Source of the DNA: Ruminococcus sp.
Lineage (GTDB): Bacteria; Bacillota; Clostridia; Oscillospirales; Ruminococcaceae
Direction: 5' to 3'
DNA length: 33,767 nucleotides
Assembly (NCBI RefSeq): GCF_024691275.1
Contig: NZ_JAILNU010000007.1
Span: 1 to 33,767 of the forward strand
A program made the position numbers and the translations under genes. Shown here one piece after another: positions 33,486 to 33,767 of this stretch (positions are counted from its first letter, which is position 1; every line of letters starts with the position of its first letter). Under the pieces are notes generated by a model. It worked only from the letters and a program-made list of their open reading frames with translations. It searched no databases and had not been told where the DNA came from.

Positions 33486-33767
33486 ATGAAGAATATAGTC
33501 GTGCTCGTTTCGGGCGGCGGCACTAATTTACAGGCTCTTATCGACGCCGAAAAGTCGGGCGTCATCAAGGGTGGAAAAATAACCTGCGTCATTTCCTCAA
33601 AGGAAGGCGTATACGCTCTTGAAAGGGCGGCGCAGAATGGCATAAAAAGCCGCGTTATCCCGCGTAAGGAGTACGCTGATATAGCATCCTACACAAAGGC
33701 AGTAACCGACGCTCTCATCGAGGAAAAGGCAGACCTTGTGGTATATGCGGGATTCATGACCATACTC
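33486..33767 (+). CDS. purN: Phosphoribosylglycinamide formyltransferase, 3' end cut by window
   Basis: The first 94 residues of PurN are visible, reading in frame to the edge. It starts MKNIVVLVSGGGTNLQALI, the N-terminal strand and phosphate-binding glycine loop of GAR transformylase, and ends in VVYAGFMTIL, the start of the YAGF(M)xIL motif just before the catalytic Asn-His. It adds formyl from 10-formyl-THF to GAR. AAAGGAGG precedes the ATG. The rest is off the window. Confidence 0.95.
   Translation, partial: MKNIVVLVSGGGTNLQALIDAEKSGVIKGGKITCVISSKEGVYALERAAQNGIKSRVIPRKEYADIASYTKAVTDALIEEKADLVVYAGFMTIL

Noticed and set aside
1..33767. CRISPR array, tRNA genes, transposases or prophage genes
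   Set aside because: No regular spacer-repeat pattern, cloverleaf-like segment or transposase/integrase motif was found when reading either strand.

Overview
The window looks like chromosome of a fibre-degrading Ruminococcus (Oscillospiraceae, Firmicutes), close to R. flavefaciens or R. albus. Evidence: AT-rich intergenic DNA, GGAGG ribosome sites, TTGACA/TATAAT promoters mostly with 17-bp spacers, a secreted protein with a dockerin-type calcium loop fused to a bacterial expansin, and a type IV pilus (T4P) locus without outer-membrane parts. The genus is an inference from gene content; no rRNA gene lies in the window.

Region 1 (1-330) holds three minus-strand promoters whose -35 hexamers are exactly 96 bp apart. 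They point out of the left edge and resemble the stacked promoters of an rRNA operon or another very highly expressed gene.

Region 2 (331-14522) is a nearly complete monoderm T4P locus, mostly on the minus strand. A seven-gene-equivalent operon runs pilC, a pilM-pilN fusion, pilO-like, a 1018-residue pilin-like giant and two pseudopilin-like genes, ending at a terminator shared with the convergent prepilin peptidase gene pilD. Further left lie pilB-pilT and two separately transcribed pilins. PilD matures the prepilins, PilB and PilT power extension and retraction on the PilC platform, PilMN and PilO form the alignment complex, and the small pilins plus the giant would form the fibre and perhaps its tip. 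PilP and PilQ are absent, as expected without an outer membrane.

Region 3 (14966-19742) has uvrC, a DUF5662-type gene, a LacI-family regulator, a probable 56-residue small protein and a membrane protein. Region 4 (19787-23273, minus strand) pairs a TPR protein with a 785-residue low-complexity protein that has a putative zinc site and repeated short motifs. From 23805 onward all genes are on the plus strand: a GT2 glycosyltransferase, a WG-repeat-like anchored protein and a secreted Glu/Ser/Thr-rich protein.

Region 5 (26708 to the right edge) is a purine biosynthesis cluster, purE, purC, purF, purM and purN (cut by the edge), interleaved with DUF4272, HAD phosphatase, small exported and dockerin-expansin genes. 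The PurF here has lost its N-terminal cysteine and other glutaminase residues while keeping its PRPP-binding half.

The most interesting leads are the glutaminase-dead PurF, the PilM-PilN fusion, the giant pilin-like protein with a bactofilin-like stretch, the motif-repeat protein, the half-dockerin expansin and the phased promoters. No tRNA, CRISPR array, transposase or prophage gene was seen.
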